From contig JAVKSL010000138.1 in the NCBI GenBank assembly GCA_039583695.1, positions 1 through 5,403 of the forward strand: a DNA stretch of 5,403 nt, read 5' to 3'. The notes beneath the pieces are model-generated. The model did no database searches, was not told the origin of the DNA, and saw nothing but the letters and a program-made list of their open reading frames with translations. The stretch's first letter is position 1. Every line of letters starts with the position of its first letter. Shown here piece by piece: positions 1-5,153 of the stretch. This DNA is from JAVKSL01 sp039583695 (GTDB taxonomy: Bacteria; Actinomycetota; Acidimicrobiia; Acidimicrobiales; JAJPHD01). A program made the translations under genes and the position numbers.

Positions 1-662
1 GCGCGGGGTACTCCCTGGACGCGGGCGCGGCCTTGGTGGTGGAGCTGGACGGGCCGGCAGAGGAGGTGGCGTGCTGTTTCGACGCGGTGCGCACGAGGTG
101 TGCGGAGGCGGGAGCTACCAAGGTCCGCATCGCCGCAGATGTGGCTGAGAGGGCCCTTGTGTGGAAGGGAAGAAAGGCTGCTTTTGCGGCAATGGGGCGC
201 ATCTCCCCCGGCTATTACATCCAGGACGGGGTGATCCCCCGGACCATGCTCGGCCCGGTCCTGGCCCGCATCGCCCAGCTCTCGGCCGCAGCTGGGCTGC
301 GAGTGGCCAACGTCTTTCACGCCGGGGATGGCAACCTTCACCCGCTGGTGCTCTACGATCCCGCCGTGGACGGCGAGCCGGAGCGGGCGGAGTCGCTCGC
401 CACCGCCATGGTGAAGCTGTGTGTGGAGGTGGGGGGATCCATAACCGGCGAGCATGGGGTGGGCGTGGACAAGGCCTGCTCGATGCCGGCCATGTTCAGC
501 GAGTCGGACCTGGCGGTGATGGCCCGGGTGCGCGGGGCCTTCGACCCGGCCGGCATCTGCAACCCGGGAAAGGTGCTGCCCACCCCCCGGCTGTGCGGCG
601 AAGTCCCCGGCCCGTACCGGGTGCACCCTGCGGAGGTGGCCGGGTTGGCGGAGCGCTGGTGA
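1..662 (+). CDS. glcD: Glycolate oxidase FAD-linked subunit GlcD, C-terminal part (5' end outside window)
   Basis: This is the flavin-binding subunit of glycolate oxidase, which oxidises glycolate (or a similar 2-hydroxyacid) to glyoxylate. The reading frame is open from base 3 with no start signal that fits, so the gene begins upstream; 219 residues are visible, somewhat under half of the roughly 500 usual for GlcD. They cover most of the FAD-linked oxidase C-terminal domain. Visible family hallmarks are LVVELDG near the left edge, a GRKAAFAAMGR segment with YYIQDGVIPRT after it, the HAGDGNLHP motif (about 318-344), GGSITGEHGVG (about 433-465), and the closing FDPAGICNPGKVLP. The N-terminal FAD-binding domain is not in the window. 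The stop TGA (660-662) overlaps the GTG start of glcE, so the two are probably translationally coupled. A D-lactate dehydrogenase of the same family is the main alternative, but the glcE and glcF neighbours favour glycolate oxidase. Confidence 0.93.
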   Translation, partial: AGYSLDAGAALVVELDGPAEEVACCFDAVRTRCAEAGATKVRIAADVAERALVWKGRKAAFAAMGRISPGYYIQDGVIPRTMLGPVLARIAQLSAAAGLRVANVFHAGDGNLHPLVLYDPAVDGEPERAESLATAMVKLCVEVGGSITGEHGVGVDKACSMPAMFSESDLAVMARVRGAFDPAGICNPGKVLPTPRLCGEVPGPYRVHPAEVAGLAERW

Positions 663-1846
663 GCGGGGCCACGCCCGAGGTGGTGACGCCCACCACCGTC
701 GCCGAAGCAGCCTGCGCGATGGGGGATGCGGCTGCATCCGGGCAGGTGGTGGCGCTGGCCGGGACGGGCACCAAGGCCGACTGGGGGGCGCCGGTTGCAC
801 CGGCGCCCGACCTCGTGGTATCGAGCCTGGGCCTGGACCGCCTGGTGGCTCACAATCACGGCGACCTGACGGCCGTGGTCGGGGCGGGCATGCCGGCCTC
901 CCGGCTCCAGGAGCACCTGGCAGCCGCTGGCCAGTGGCTGGCGCTGGACTCCGCCTCGGTGGCCGAGGGCGCGACGGTCGGCGGGCTGGTGGCCTCGGGG
1001 GACGCCGGGCCGGCCCGGCACCGCTACGGGACCATGCGGGACGCTGTCATCGGGTTGACGGTGGTGCTGGCCGACGGTGTGGTGGCGCATTCCGGCGGTC
1101 AGGTGATCAAGAACGTGGCCGGCTACGACCTGGCGAAGCTCTTTTGCTGCTCCCTGGGCACGCTGGGCCTGGTGAGCGAGGTGTCGCTCCGCCTGCAACC
1201 GCTTCCTGCAGCGAGCGCCACCGTTCGGGTGGAGTGCAGCGCCCCGGCCGCCACCAGGTTCGTTCTGGCGCTGTTGGCCGCTCCGGTTGTGGCATCTGCG
1301 CTCGACTGGTCACCCGCGGCTACCTGGGTGAGGCTAGAGGGTACCCTTGCCGGGGTGAAGGCCCAGGCGTCGAGCGTGCTCTGCCTGGCAGCCGGGTCCG
1401 GCTTGCCCGCCGAGGTGCTGGAGGGGGCCGATGAGGCCGCGGCCTGGTCCGAGCTTCGCACCGGCTCTGCGGGGCTGCCGGGCGAGGTGGTGGCACGAGC
1501 CGCCACCCTGCCCAGCCACCTTGGAGCGGTGGCCGAGGCCCTGGCGGTGGCTGCGGCGGGTGCTGGCGTGGAGGCCACGCTCACCAGCCACGCCGGGGTG
1601 GGCCTGCACACGGCCAGGCTGCGGGGAAGCGGAGTCGAGGCATCGGCCCGCGTCGTTCGGGAGTGGCGCGATGCGGTCGCGGCGATCGGGGGCACGGTCG
1701 TGGTGCGCAGGAGGGTTCCGGGGCTGGACGGTCTGGTGGGCCTGTGGGGCCCGGCGCCGTCCTCGGTGGGAGTCATGCGCCGGGTGAAGGCGGCCCTGGA
1801 CCCCGCAGGCCGGCTCGCGCCCGGAAGGTTCGCGCCGTGGTTCTGA
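659..1846 (+). CDS. glcE: Glycolate oxidase FAD-binding subunit GlcE
   Basis: This is the second flavin-binding subunit of glycolate oxidase, needed with GlcD and GlcF for activity. From the GTG at 659 the product is 395 aa, somewhat longer than the approximately 350 aa of E. coli GlcE. It shows the FAD_binding_4 fold: the GTGTKADWG loop (residues about 35-43), HGDLTAVVGAGM (67-78), ATVGGLVASGDAGPARHRYG (105-124), GGQVIKNVAGYDLAKL (146-161) and SLGTLG (165-170). The C-terminus ends with the family-like LDPAGRLAPGRFAP. The GTG start was chosen because it forms a GTGA overlap with the glcD stop and directly precedes the first conserved segment. The frame is open far upstream, but there it only shadows glcD. 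A GGCGGAG just 5 bases before the GTG is a weak ribosome site, consistent with coupling to glcD. The start is inferred; the identity is firm. Confidence 0.93.
   Translation: MSGATPEVVTPTTVAEAACAMGDAAASGQVVALAGTGTKADWGAPVAPAPDLVVSSLGLDRLVAHNHGDLTAVVGAGMPASRLQEHLAAAGQWLALDSASVAEGATVGGLVASGDAGPARHRYGTMRDAVIGLTVVLADGVVAHSGGQVIKNVAGYDLAKLFCCSLGTLGLVSEVSLRLQPLPAASATVRVECSAPAATRFVLALLAAPVVASALDWSPAATWVRLEGTLAGVKAQASSVLCLAAGSGLPAEVLEGADEAAAWSELRTGSAGLPGEVVARAATLPSHLGAVAEALAVAAAGAGVEATLTSHAGVGLHTARLRGSGVEASARVVREWRDAVAAIGGTVVVRRRVPGLDGLVGLWGPAPSSVGVMRRVKAALDPAGRLAPGRFAPWF
1823..1828 (+). promoter_or_regulatory. Ribosome binding site of glcF
   Basis: GGAAGG lies 8 bases before the GTG at 1837, inside the end of glcE. 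It decides the glcF start: the frame is open further upstream, but those residues only shadow glcE, and no other start is as well placed before the first Fe-S motif. Confidence 0.6.
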
Positions 1847-3195
1847 GGCTCGGCAGCAACACTGGCGGGCGCTCGGGCCGGGCCGCCGGCTCGGACGGGG
1901 CCTCTGGCGGGTTCGACCGCCATCACCCTCCTTCGGCCCAGCGCCTGGCCGACTGCGTGCATTGCGGATTCTGCCTGGCGGCGTGCCCCACCTACGCCCT
2001 ATGGGGCGAGGAGATGGACTCCCCCCGGGGCCGGATCTTGCTCATGGCCTCGGTCCTGGAGGGCAAAGCTCCCCTCGGAGACAGCTTCGTCAAGCATATC
2101 GACGCCTGCCTGGGGTGCATGGCGTGCGTTCCTGCCTGCCCGTCGGGGGTCCGCTACGACGGGCTCATCGAGGCTACGAGGGCACAGGTCGAAAGGAACC
2201 ACCGTCGCAATTTCTCTGAGAGGCTGTGGCGCGCGGCGATATTGGCCCTGTTCCCCCACCCAGGGCGGGTCCGGATGGCGGCTGTTGCAGCCTGGGTGTA
2301 CCAGAGCCTGGGGTTGGACAGCTTTGTCCGGCGGTCGGGCCTGGCCGACCGGCTGCCGCCCCGGCTGGCCACGCTGGTGTCCCTGGTGCCTGAGGTACGG
2401 CTGGGGAGCCTGCTTCGCCGGCTGCCCTCGGTGGTCCCGCCTTCGGGCCAACAGCGGCTGCGGGTGGGGCTGGTATCGGGGTGCGTGCAGGCAGCGTTCT
2501 TCGGCGAGGTGAACGCGGCAACGGCCCGGGTGCTGGCTGCGGAGGGCTGCTCGGTGGCGATCCCCCGGGCCCAGGGTTGCTGCGGGGCGCTGATGGTGCA
2601 CGCCGGGCGGGAGCCGGACGCTCTGGAGCAGGCCCGGGCGCTGATCGAGCGCTTCTCGACGGTCGAGCTGGACGTGATCGCGGTCAACGCCGCGGGCTGC
2701 GGCTCGACGCTCAAGGACTACGGTCGGCTTTTGGCGGACGACCCTGCCTGGGCTGCACGGGCGGCGGACTTTGCCAGCAAGGTGCGCGACGTGAGCGAGG
2801 TGCTCGCCTCCCTGGATCCCCGGGCGCCCCGCCATCCCATACCCGCCAGGGTCGCCTACCACGACGCCTGCCACCTGGCCCAGGCGCAGGGTGTGCGCTC
2901 GGAGCCCCGGGCCATCCTGGCCGCCATCCCCGGTCTCGAGGTCGTCGAGTTGGACGACGACATGTGCTGCGGCTCTGCTGGGGTCTACAACCTCATCCAG
3001 CCCGAGCCGGCCGCCGAGCTGGGCCGGCGCAAGGCCGCCACGCTGCGGGCCGCAGGTGTGGACGCCCTGGCCACCGCCAACCCCGGCTGCCTGCTGCAGC
3101 TAAGACGACACGTCGGGGGGGACCTGCAGATGTTCCACCCAGTCGAGTTGGTCGATGCCTCCATCAGGGGCCGCAACCCGCTGGGTCGGCACTAA
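1837..3195 (+). CDS. glcF: Glycolate oxidase iron-sulfur subunit GlcF
   Basis: This is the electron-transfer subunit of glycolate oxidase, taking electrons from the GlcD/GlcE flavins and handing them to the respiratory chain at the membrane. From the GTG at 1837 the product is 452 aa. Two 4Fe-4S ferredoxin motifs are visible: CVHCGFCLAACP (Cys 40, 43, 46, 50) and CLGCMACVPACP (Cys 91, 94, 97, 101), separated by the family stretch WGEEMDSPRGRI. Two cysteine-rich CCG domains follow. The first has SGCVQAAFFG (Cys216), GCCGALMVHAG (248-249) and a later Cys288. The second has YHDACHLAQAQG (Cys345), DDDMCCGSAGVYN (377-378) and NPGCLLQL (Cys418). All ligand cysteines expected for the family are present, so the protein looks functional. 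The gene overlaps the end of glcE by 10 bp and has a good ribosome site. It is the last gene of the visible operon, and a tRNA gene starts 75 bp after its stop. Confidence 0.96.
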   Translation: MVLRLGSNTGGRSGRAAGSDGASGGFDRHHPPSAQRLADCVHCGFCLAACPTYALWGEEMDSPRGRILLMASVLEGKAPLGDSFVKHIDACLGCMACVPACPSGVRYDGLIEATRAQVERNHRRNFSERLWRAAILALFPHPGRVRMAAVAAWVYQSLGLDSFVRRSGLADRLPPRLATLVSLVPEVRLGSLLRRLPSVVPPSGQQRLRVGLVSGCVQAAFFGEVNAATARVLAAEGCSVAIPRAQGCCGALMVHAGREPDALEQARALIERFSTVELDVIAVNAAGCGSTLKDYGRLLADDPAWAARAADFASKVRDVSEVLASLDPRAPRHPIPARVAYHDACHLAQAQGVRSEPRAILAAIPGLEVVELDDDMCCGSAGVYNLIQPEPAAELGRRKAATLRAAGVDALATANPGCLLQLRRHVGGDLQMFHPVELVDASIRGRNPLGRH

Positions 3196-3201
3196 AGCTG
3201 G

Positions 3202-3246
3202 AGCGATCGCGGTTAGATACCGAAAAGGTGGCCTAGCGCGATCGCT
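3202..3246. repeat. 10-bp perfect inverted repeat between glcF and tRNA-Arg
   Basis: AGCGATCGCG (3202-3211) is repeated as its exact reverse complement CGCGATCGCT (3237-3246) around a 25-base spacer. Each arm contains the self-palindromic octamer GCGATCGC. The pair lies just after the glcF stop. It could form a long-loop hairpin that helps end the glc transcript, or be a pair of protein-binding sites in front of the tRNA. Only a short T run (TTT) follows, so it is not a convincing intrinsic terminator. Confidence 0.55.
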
Positions 3247-3270
3247 TTGGTCGGTACTGTCACCAACAGC

Positions 3271-3346
3271 GCCCCCGTAGCTCAGAGGATAGAGCATCGG
3301 TTTCCTAAACCGTGTGTCGTGCGTTCGAGTCGCACCGGGGGCACCA
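3271..3346 (+). tRNA. tRNA-Arg, anticodon CCT, CCA encoded
   Basis: The 76 bases fold into a full cloverleaf. The acceptor stem is GCCCCCG paired with CGGGGGC, followed by discriminator A and an encoded CCA. The D stem is GCTC/GAGC. The anticodon stem TCGGT/ACCGT has a T-T mismatch at its outer pair, and its loop TTCCTAA has the anticodon CCT at 3304-3306, which reads AGG codons. The T stem is GTGCG/CGCAC with the loop TTCGAGT. Nothing is missing, so the gene should be functional. tRNA genes of this kind are common insertion points for mobile elements, and an integrase remnant lies about 1.8 kb downstream. No convincing promoter was found in the 75 bp before it, so it may be read through from glcF or use an atypical promoter. 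Confidence 0.97.
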
Positions 3347-3436
3347 GGATAAAGTAGCCCTTTAGCTGCTGCTTTGAGAGGAACAGGTCCCCTCGAACGG
3401 GTCTTACGGAGCGTTGGCGCCACTTCATACCCCTGC

Positions 3437-3472
3437 TCCGGGACCACCGTGAGACGGAGTCCGGGACCACCG
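3437..3472 (+). repeat. 13-bp direct repeat with 23-bp period
   Basis: TCCGGGACCACCG occurs at 3437-3449 and again at 3460-3472. A shorter copy, TCCGGGA, follows at 3486-3492, and the inverted core GGTCCCG lies at 3498-3504. The role is unknown. The cluster starts about 90 bp after the tRNA and could be recombinase arm-type sites, protein-binding sites or a relic. Confidence 0.5.
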
Positions 3473-3654
3473 CGGGACGACAGGCTCCGGGAATTGAGGT
3501 CCCGACCCACGCGATCGCGGATGGCCGGTACGGTGGGACCGCTTTGTTGCTCGCGGAGACATTGGCCGCTGGGGTGGCCTATGGCCAGTTATGGTTCGGC
3601 ACAACCGCCAACGTCGGCGCGTTGTCGACCAAGCGGCCGAAGACTTGGGTGTCC

Positions 3655-3679
3655 TTGTCGGGGTCGCAGACCCCGACAA
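3655..3679. repeat. Perfect inverted repeat, 11-bp stem with 3-base loop
   Basis: TTGTCGGGGTC (3655-3665) and GACCCCGACAA (3669-3679) are exact reverse complements around a GCA loop. A transcript from either strand would form a stable hairpin. Neither side has a downstream T run, so a standard intrinsic terminator is not supported. It may be a dyad operator, a recombination site or a structured RNA element. Confidence 0.7.
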
Positions 3680-3838
3680 AACCCGAGCCGGCGGCTACCC
3701 GATCCACGCCAGCCTCGTCCTGTTGCGGACCGAACAGCACCATTATGGCCCCCAGACCAGGATGATCTGTGGCTGCACCTTGACCGATGGGTGCCGTAGC
3801 TTACCCCTATGACCGAGCTGTGGGTCTCCCGGCGGTTC

Positions 3839-4126
3839 TCACACCGCCCCAGTTTGCGCCGGGACCCGGACATGCCGATGCCCGTGCTCGTCTAGCACAG
3901 GACCCACGCCTGGGACAGGGTCGGCGTCTATCCCCGCCAGTGCAAAATCGTCGAGCTTCACCGCCCGGATCCCAAATGGCGCCAGTACGGCCTGGGGGAA
4001 GTCTCGGACATTGCCGGTCACGATGGTGGTGGCCCCGCACTCGATCGCCGCAGCCACGACGTGACGGTCGTCGGGATCAGGGAACTCTTCAAGGAGGGGC
4101 AGCCACGGCTCGTATCGCGATACCGT
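3839..4126 (-). pseudogene. PIN-domain toxin (VapC/PIN_3-like), C-terminal remnant without its N-terminus
   Basis: The - strand frame encodes the second half of a PIN-domain ribonuclease, the kind used as a toxin that cleaves RNA. Clear family features are YEPWLPLLEEF followed by DPDDRHVVAAAIECGA (acidic residues near 4059-4080), then the strand-turn motif TIVTGNVRDFP (near 3996-4025), then LAPFGIRAVKLDDFAL. The first half of the domain, with the first catalytic aspartate (usually within LDxNVL), is absent. Homology ends at the 11-base C run at 4127-4137, and beyond it the open frame only shadows the antitoxin gene on the other strand. After DADP the sequence departs from the usual PIN C-terminus and stops early at 3839. 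No partner antitoxin gene is seen. It is almost certainly inactive. A less likely alternative is an assembly error in the homopolymer joined to a real gene, but no N-terminal half is visible in any frame. Confidence 0.75.
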
Positions 4127-4137
4127 CCCCCCCCCCC
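4127..4137. repeat. 11-base poly-C (poly-G on the - strand) tract
   Basis: Eleven consecutive C bases sit exactly where recognisable PIN homology ends. Such tracts slip during replication and are also hard to sequence, so the true length may vary. Confidence 0.9.
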
Positions 4138-4193
4138 GAACCAGATCAGTCGCCTCCTTTGACCCACTTTCCGGGCACCAACCAAATAGGCCT

Positions 4194-4222
4194 TTGCATC
4201 GTACGTACAGGGTGAGTACACT
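4194..4222 (+). promoter_or_regulatory. Probable promoter of the toxin-antitoxin operon
   Basis: TTGCAT (4194-4199) and TACACT (4217-4222) are spaced by 17 bp and resemble -35 and -10 elements; the -10 matches TATAAT at 4 of 6 positions and the -35 is weak (3 of 6). Transcription would begin about 7 bases after the -10, at or next to the GTG at 4230, which would give a leaderless mRNA, a common arrangement in high-GC Gram-positives. A palindrome GTACGTAC (4201-4208) lies between the two elements and a further GTAC at 4216-4219 overlaps the -10. Antitoxins of this type usually repress their own promoter, so these could be the operator. Confidence 0.45.
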
Positions 4223-4244
4223 GGCAAGGGTGAGTTCTCTGGAA
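4209..4244 (+). repeat. Imperfect 18-bp tandem duplication across the antitoxin start
   Basis: Two adjacent 18-base units (4209-4226 and 4227-4244) match at 15 of 18 positions, both beginning AGGGTGAGT. The first contains the -10 element and a GTG at 4212; the second contains the preferred GTG start at 4230. Being a multiple of three, the duplication preserves the frame. Confidence 0.7.
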
Positions 4245-4514
4245 CACAAGAGTCGGGGACGGATCAACCTGCGGGTCGACCCCGACCAAGAAGCCCGTCT
4301 GCGTGCCGCGGCCGAGGTTAACGGAGAGTCCCTCACCGGGTTCATGCTGGCCGCCGCAACCGAACGAGCCGACCAGGTTCTCGAACGAGCCGGTCATATA
4401 GCTGTTAGCGCTGCGACGTTCGATCGCTTCGTGGCCGCCCTCGAGGGCCCCGTCGAGTCGATGCCCACCCTGAGCCGCTACGCCAAACAGCCCAGCCCGA
4501 TCCCGCCTCTGTGA
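4230..4514 (+). CDS. DUF1778/TacA-type ribbon-helix-helix antitoxin
   Basis: The predicted 94-aa protein is the antitoxin of a TacA-TacT type II system: it binds and neutralises the downstream acetyltransferase toxin and represses the operon. The N-terminal part SRGRINLRVDPDQEARLRAA gives the ribbon-helix-helix strand and first helix, and NGESLTGFMLAAATERADQVL the second helix. The C-terminal half contains SAATFDRFVAALEGP and PTLSRYAK, which fit the toxin-binding tail of the family. Length is normal for DUF1778. Start choice is uncertain: the GTG at 4230 gives the usual N-terminus and suits a leaderless mRNA, while the GTG at 4212 or TTG at 4194 would add 6 or 12 residues. Neither GTG has a properly spaced ribosome site. 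The stop overlaps the toxin start by 4 bases (GTGA), the usual tight coupling of such pairs. Confidence 0.87.
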   Translation: MSSLEHKSRGRINLRVDPDQEARLRAAAEVNGESLTGFMLAAATERADQVLERAGHIAVSAATFDRFVAALEGPVESMPTLSRYAKQPSPIPPL

Positions 4515-5011
4515 ACGGTGGCGAGCTTCGTCCCGTCGAACTGCTCTCCCCTGCCCACAAGCTCCAAAGCTTCGATTCCGGTGCCGCCGAGCTCGACCGC
4601 TGGCTATCGAACTCGGCACACACAGCGGCGGCAGCCGGCACCGCCGCCACCTACATACTGTGCCGGGGTGAACGGGTCGTCGGCTACTACGCGCTGGCCA
4701 TGAGCGCCATCGTGCACGACGAGGCGCCGTCTCGGCTGCGAAGAGGGATGCCCGACCCGGTTCCTGTCGTTCTGCTGGCGCGTCTGGCGATCGACCGCAG
4801 CGAGCAAGGCCACCACCTCGCCGGGCACCTCTTGGTCGACGCCCTGCGCCGATGCGTGAGAGGCGGACGCCAATTCGGTGCCCGCGCTGTCGTCGTCGAC
4901 GCCATCGACGAACGGGCAGCCCGGTCCTACCGCCACTTCGATTTCCACGACCTCGACCCACGAAGACTCTGGCGCCGCCTCAACGACATCGCCGCCGCCC
5001 TCGGCGAATGA
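4511..5011 (+). CDS. TacT-type GNAT acetyltransferase toxin
   Basis: The 166-aa protein is a GNAT-fold toxin. Known relatives (TacT, AtaT, ItaT) acetylate the amino group of aminoacyl-tRNAs with acetyl-CoA and so stop translation; the tRNA target of this one cannot be read from sequence. Family features in order are FDSGAAELDRWLSNSA near the N-terminus (residues 21-36), the central strand VVGYYALAMSAI (57-67), VVLLARLAIDRSEQGHHLAGHLLVDAL (86-111) carrying the acetyl-CoA loop, ARAVVVDAID (124-133), and AARSYRHFDFHDLD with Tyr140, the position of the conserved catalytic tyrosine. The acetyl-CoA loop reads QGHHLAG where many relatives have QGxGLG. The fold looks complete, so the toxin is probably active. 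The start GTG overlaps the antitoxin stop. Length matches the family. Confidence 0.93.
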   Translation: MNGGELRPVELLSPAHKLQSFDSGAAELDRWLSNSAHTAAAAGTAATYILCRGERVVGYYALAMSAIVHDEAPSRLRRGMPDPVPVVLLARLAIDRSEQGHHLAGHLLVDALRRCVRGGRQFGARAVVVDAIDERAARSYRHFDFHDLDPRRLWRRLNDIAAALGE

Positions 5012-5067
5012 GTCAATGGTGCCATGAATATCGCGCACCAAACCGGCGATCTGTGACAGGCGGGTGC

Positions 5068-5100
5068 TCGAGGATCTGGGATGCGATACCTCGATCTTTT
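5068..5100 (+). terminator. Probable intrinsic terminator of the toxin-antitoxin operon
   Basis: Fifty-six bases after the toxin stop, TCGAGGATC (5068-5076) can pair with GAT-A-CCTCGA (5085-5094), giving nine base pairs with one bulged A and an eight-base loop, directly followed by TCTTTT (5095-5100). The position at the end of a + strand operon facing a convergent gene suits a terminator. Confidence 0.45.
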
Positions 5101-5153
5101 GGGGAAGTCCGCTTTATCTGCTGCTGGGCAGGTTACGCGGATCAGTTTGCGGA

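Larger units (their letters stand above)
3347..3838. other. About 490 bp with no assignable gene, next to the tRNA
   Basis: No recognisable protein or RNA is seen here. The + strand is open in one frame from 3358 to 3768 without a convincing start or ribosome site; part of it (about 3511-3650) has protein-like composition (for example ADGRYGGTALLLAETLAAGV) and G/C-rich third positions. A second + frame (about 3600-3812) also looks partly protein-like (DLGVLVGVADPDK). This could be a decayed, frameshifted gene or chance openness in high-GC DNA. The stretch also holds a 13-bp direct repeat (3437-3472), a third GCGATCGC octamer (3511-3518) and a perfect hairpin (3655-3679). Its position between a tRNA gene and broken accessory genes fits a decayed insertion zone. 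Confidence 0.5.

Noticed and set aside
161..658. N-terminal extension of the glcE frame.
   Set aside because: It overlaps the C-terminal domain of glcD in another frame and has no GlcE-like residues; the conserved protein begins near the GTG at 659.
353..1962. Long - strand open frames opposite glcD and glcE.
   Set aside because: They have Arg/Pro/His-rich, low-complexity content typical of antisense shadows in high-GC coding DNA and contain no family motifs.
3203..3245. GCGATCGC copies as the cyanobacterial HIP1 repeat.
   Set aside because: The octamer is the same, but base composition, gene style and the integrase and TA families do not suggest a cyanobacterium.
3347..3375. Stem AAAGTAG/CTGCTTT just after the tRNA as a terminator.
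   Set aside because: It is a 7-bp, AT-rich stem with a wobble pair, an 11-base loop and no T run; too weak.
3100..3510. A 136-aa open frame on the - strand containing THDTRFRKPMLYPLSYGG.
   Set aside because: This is the familiar false protein produced by translating the antisense strand of a tRNA gene; it lies across tRNA-Arg and the end of glcF.
4173..4180. GGGCACCA matching the tRNA-Arg 3' end, a possible second attachment core.
   Set aside because: The match is only 8 bases and does not extend into the T stem; attachment cores are normally longer, so chance is likely.
4138..4345. N-terminal extension of the PIN frame beyond the poly-C tract.
   Set aside because: It has no PIN features and mostly mirrors the antitoxin gene on the other strand.
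4146..4961. A 271-aa - strand open frame across the toxin and antitoxin genes.
   Set aside because: It is Arg/Gly-rich shadow sequence fully opposite two well-supported genes.
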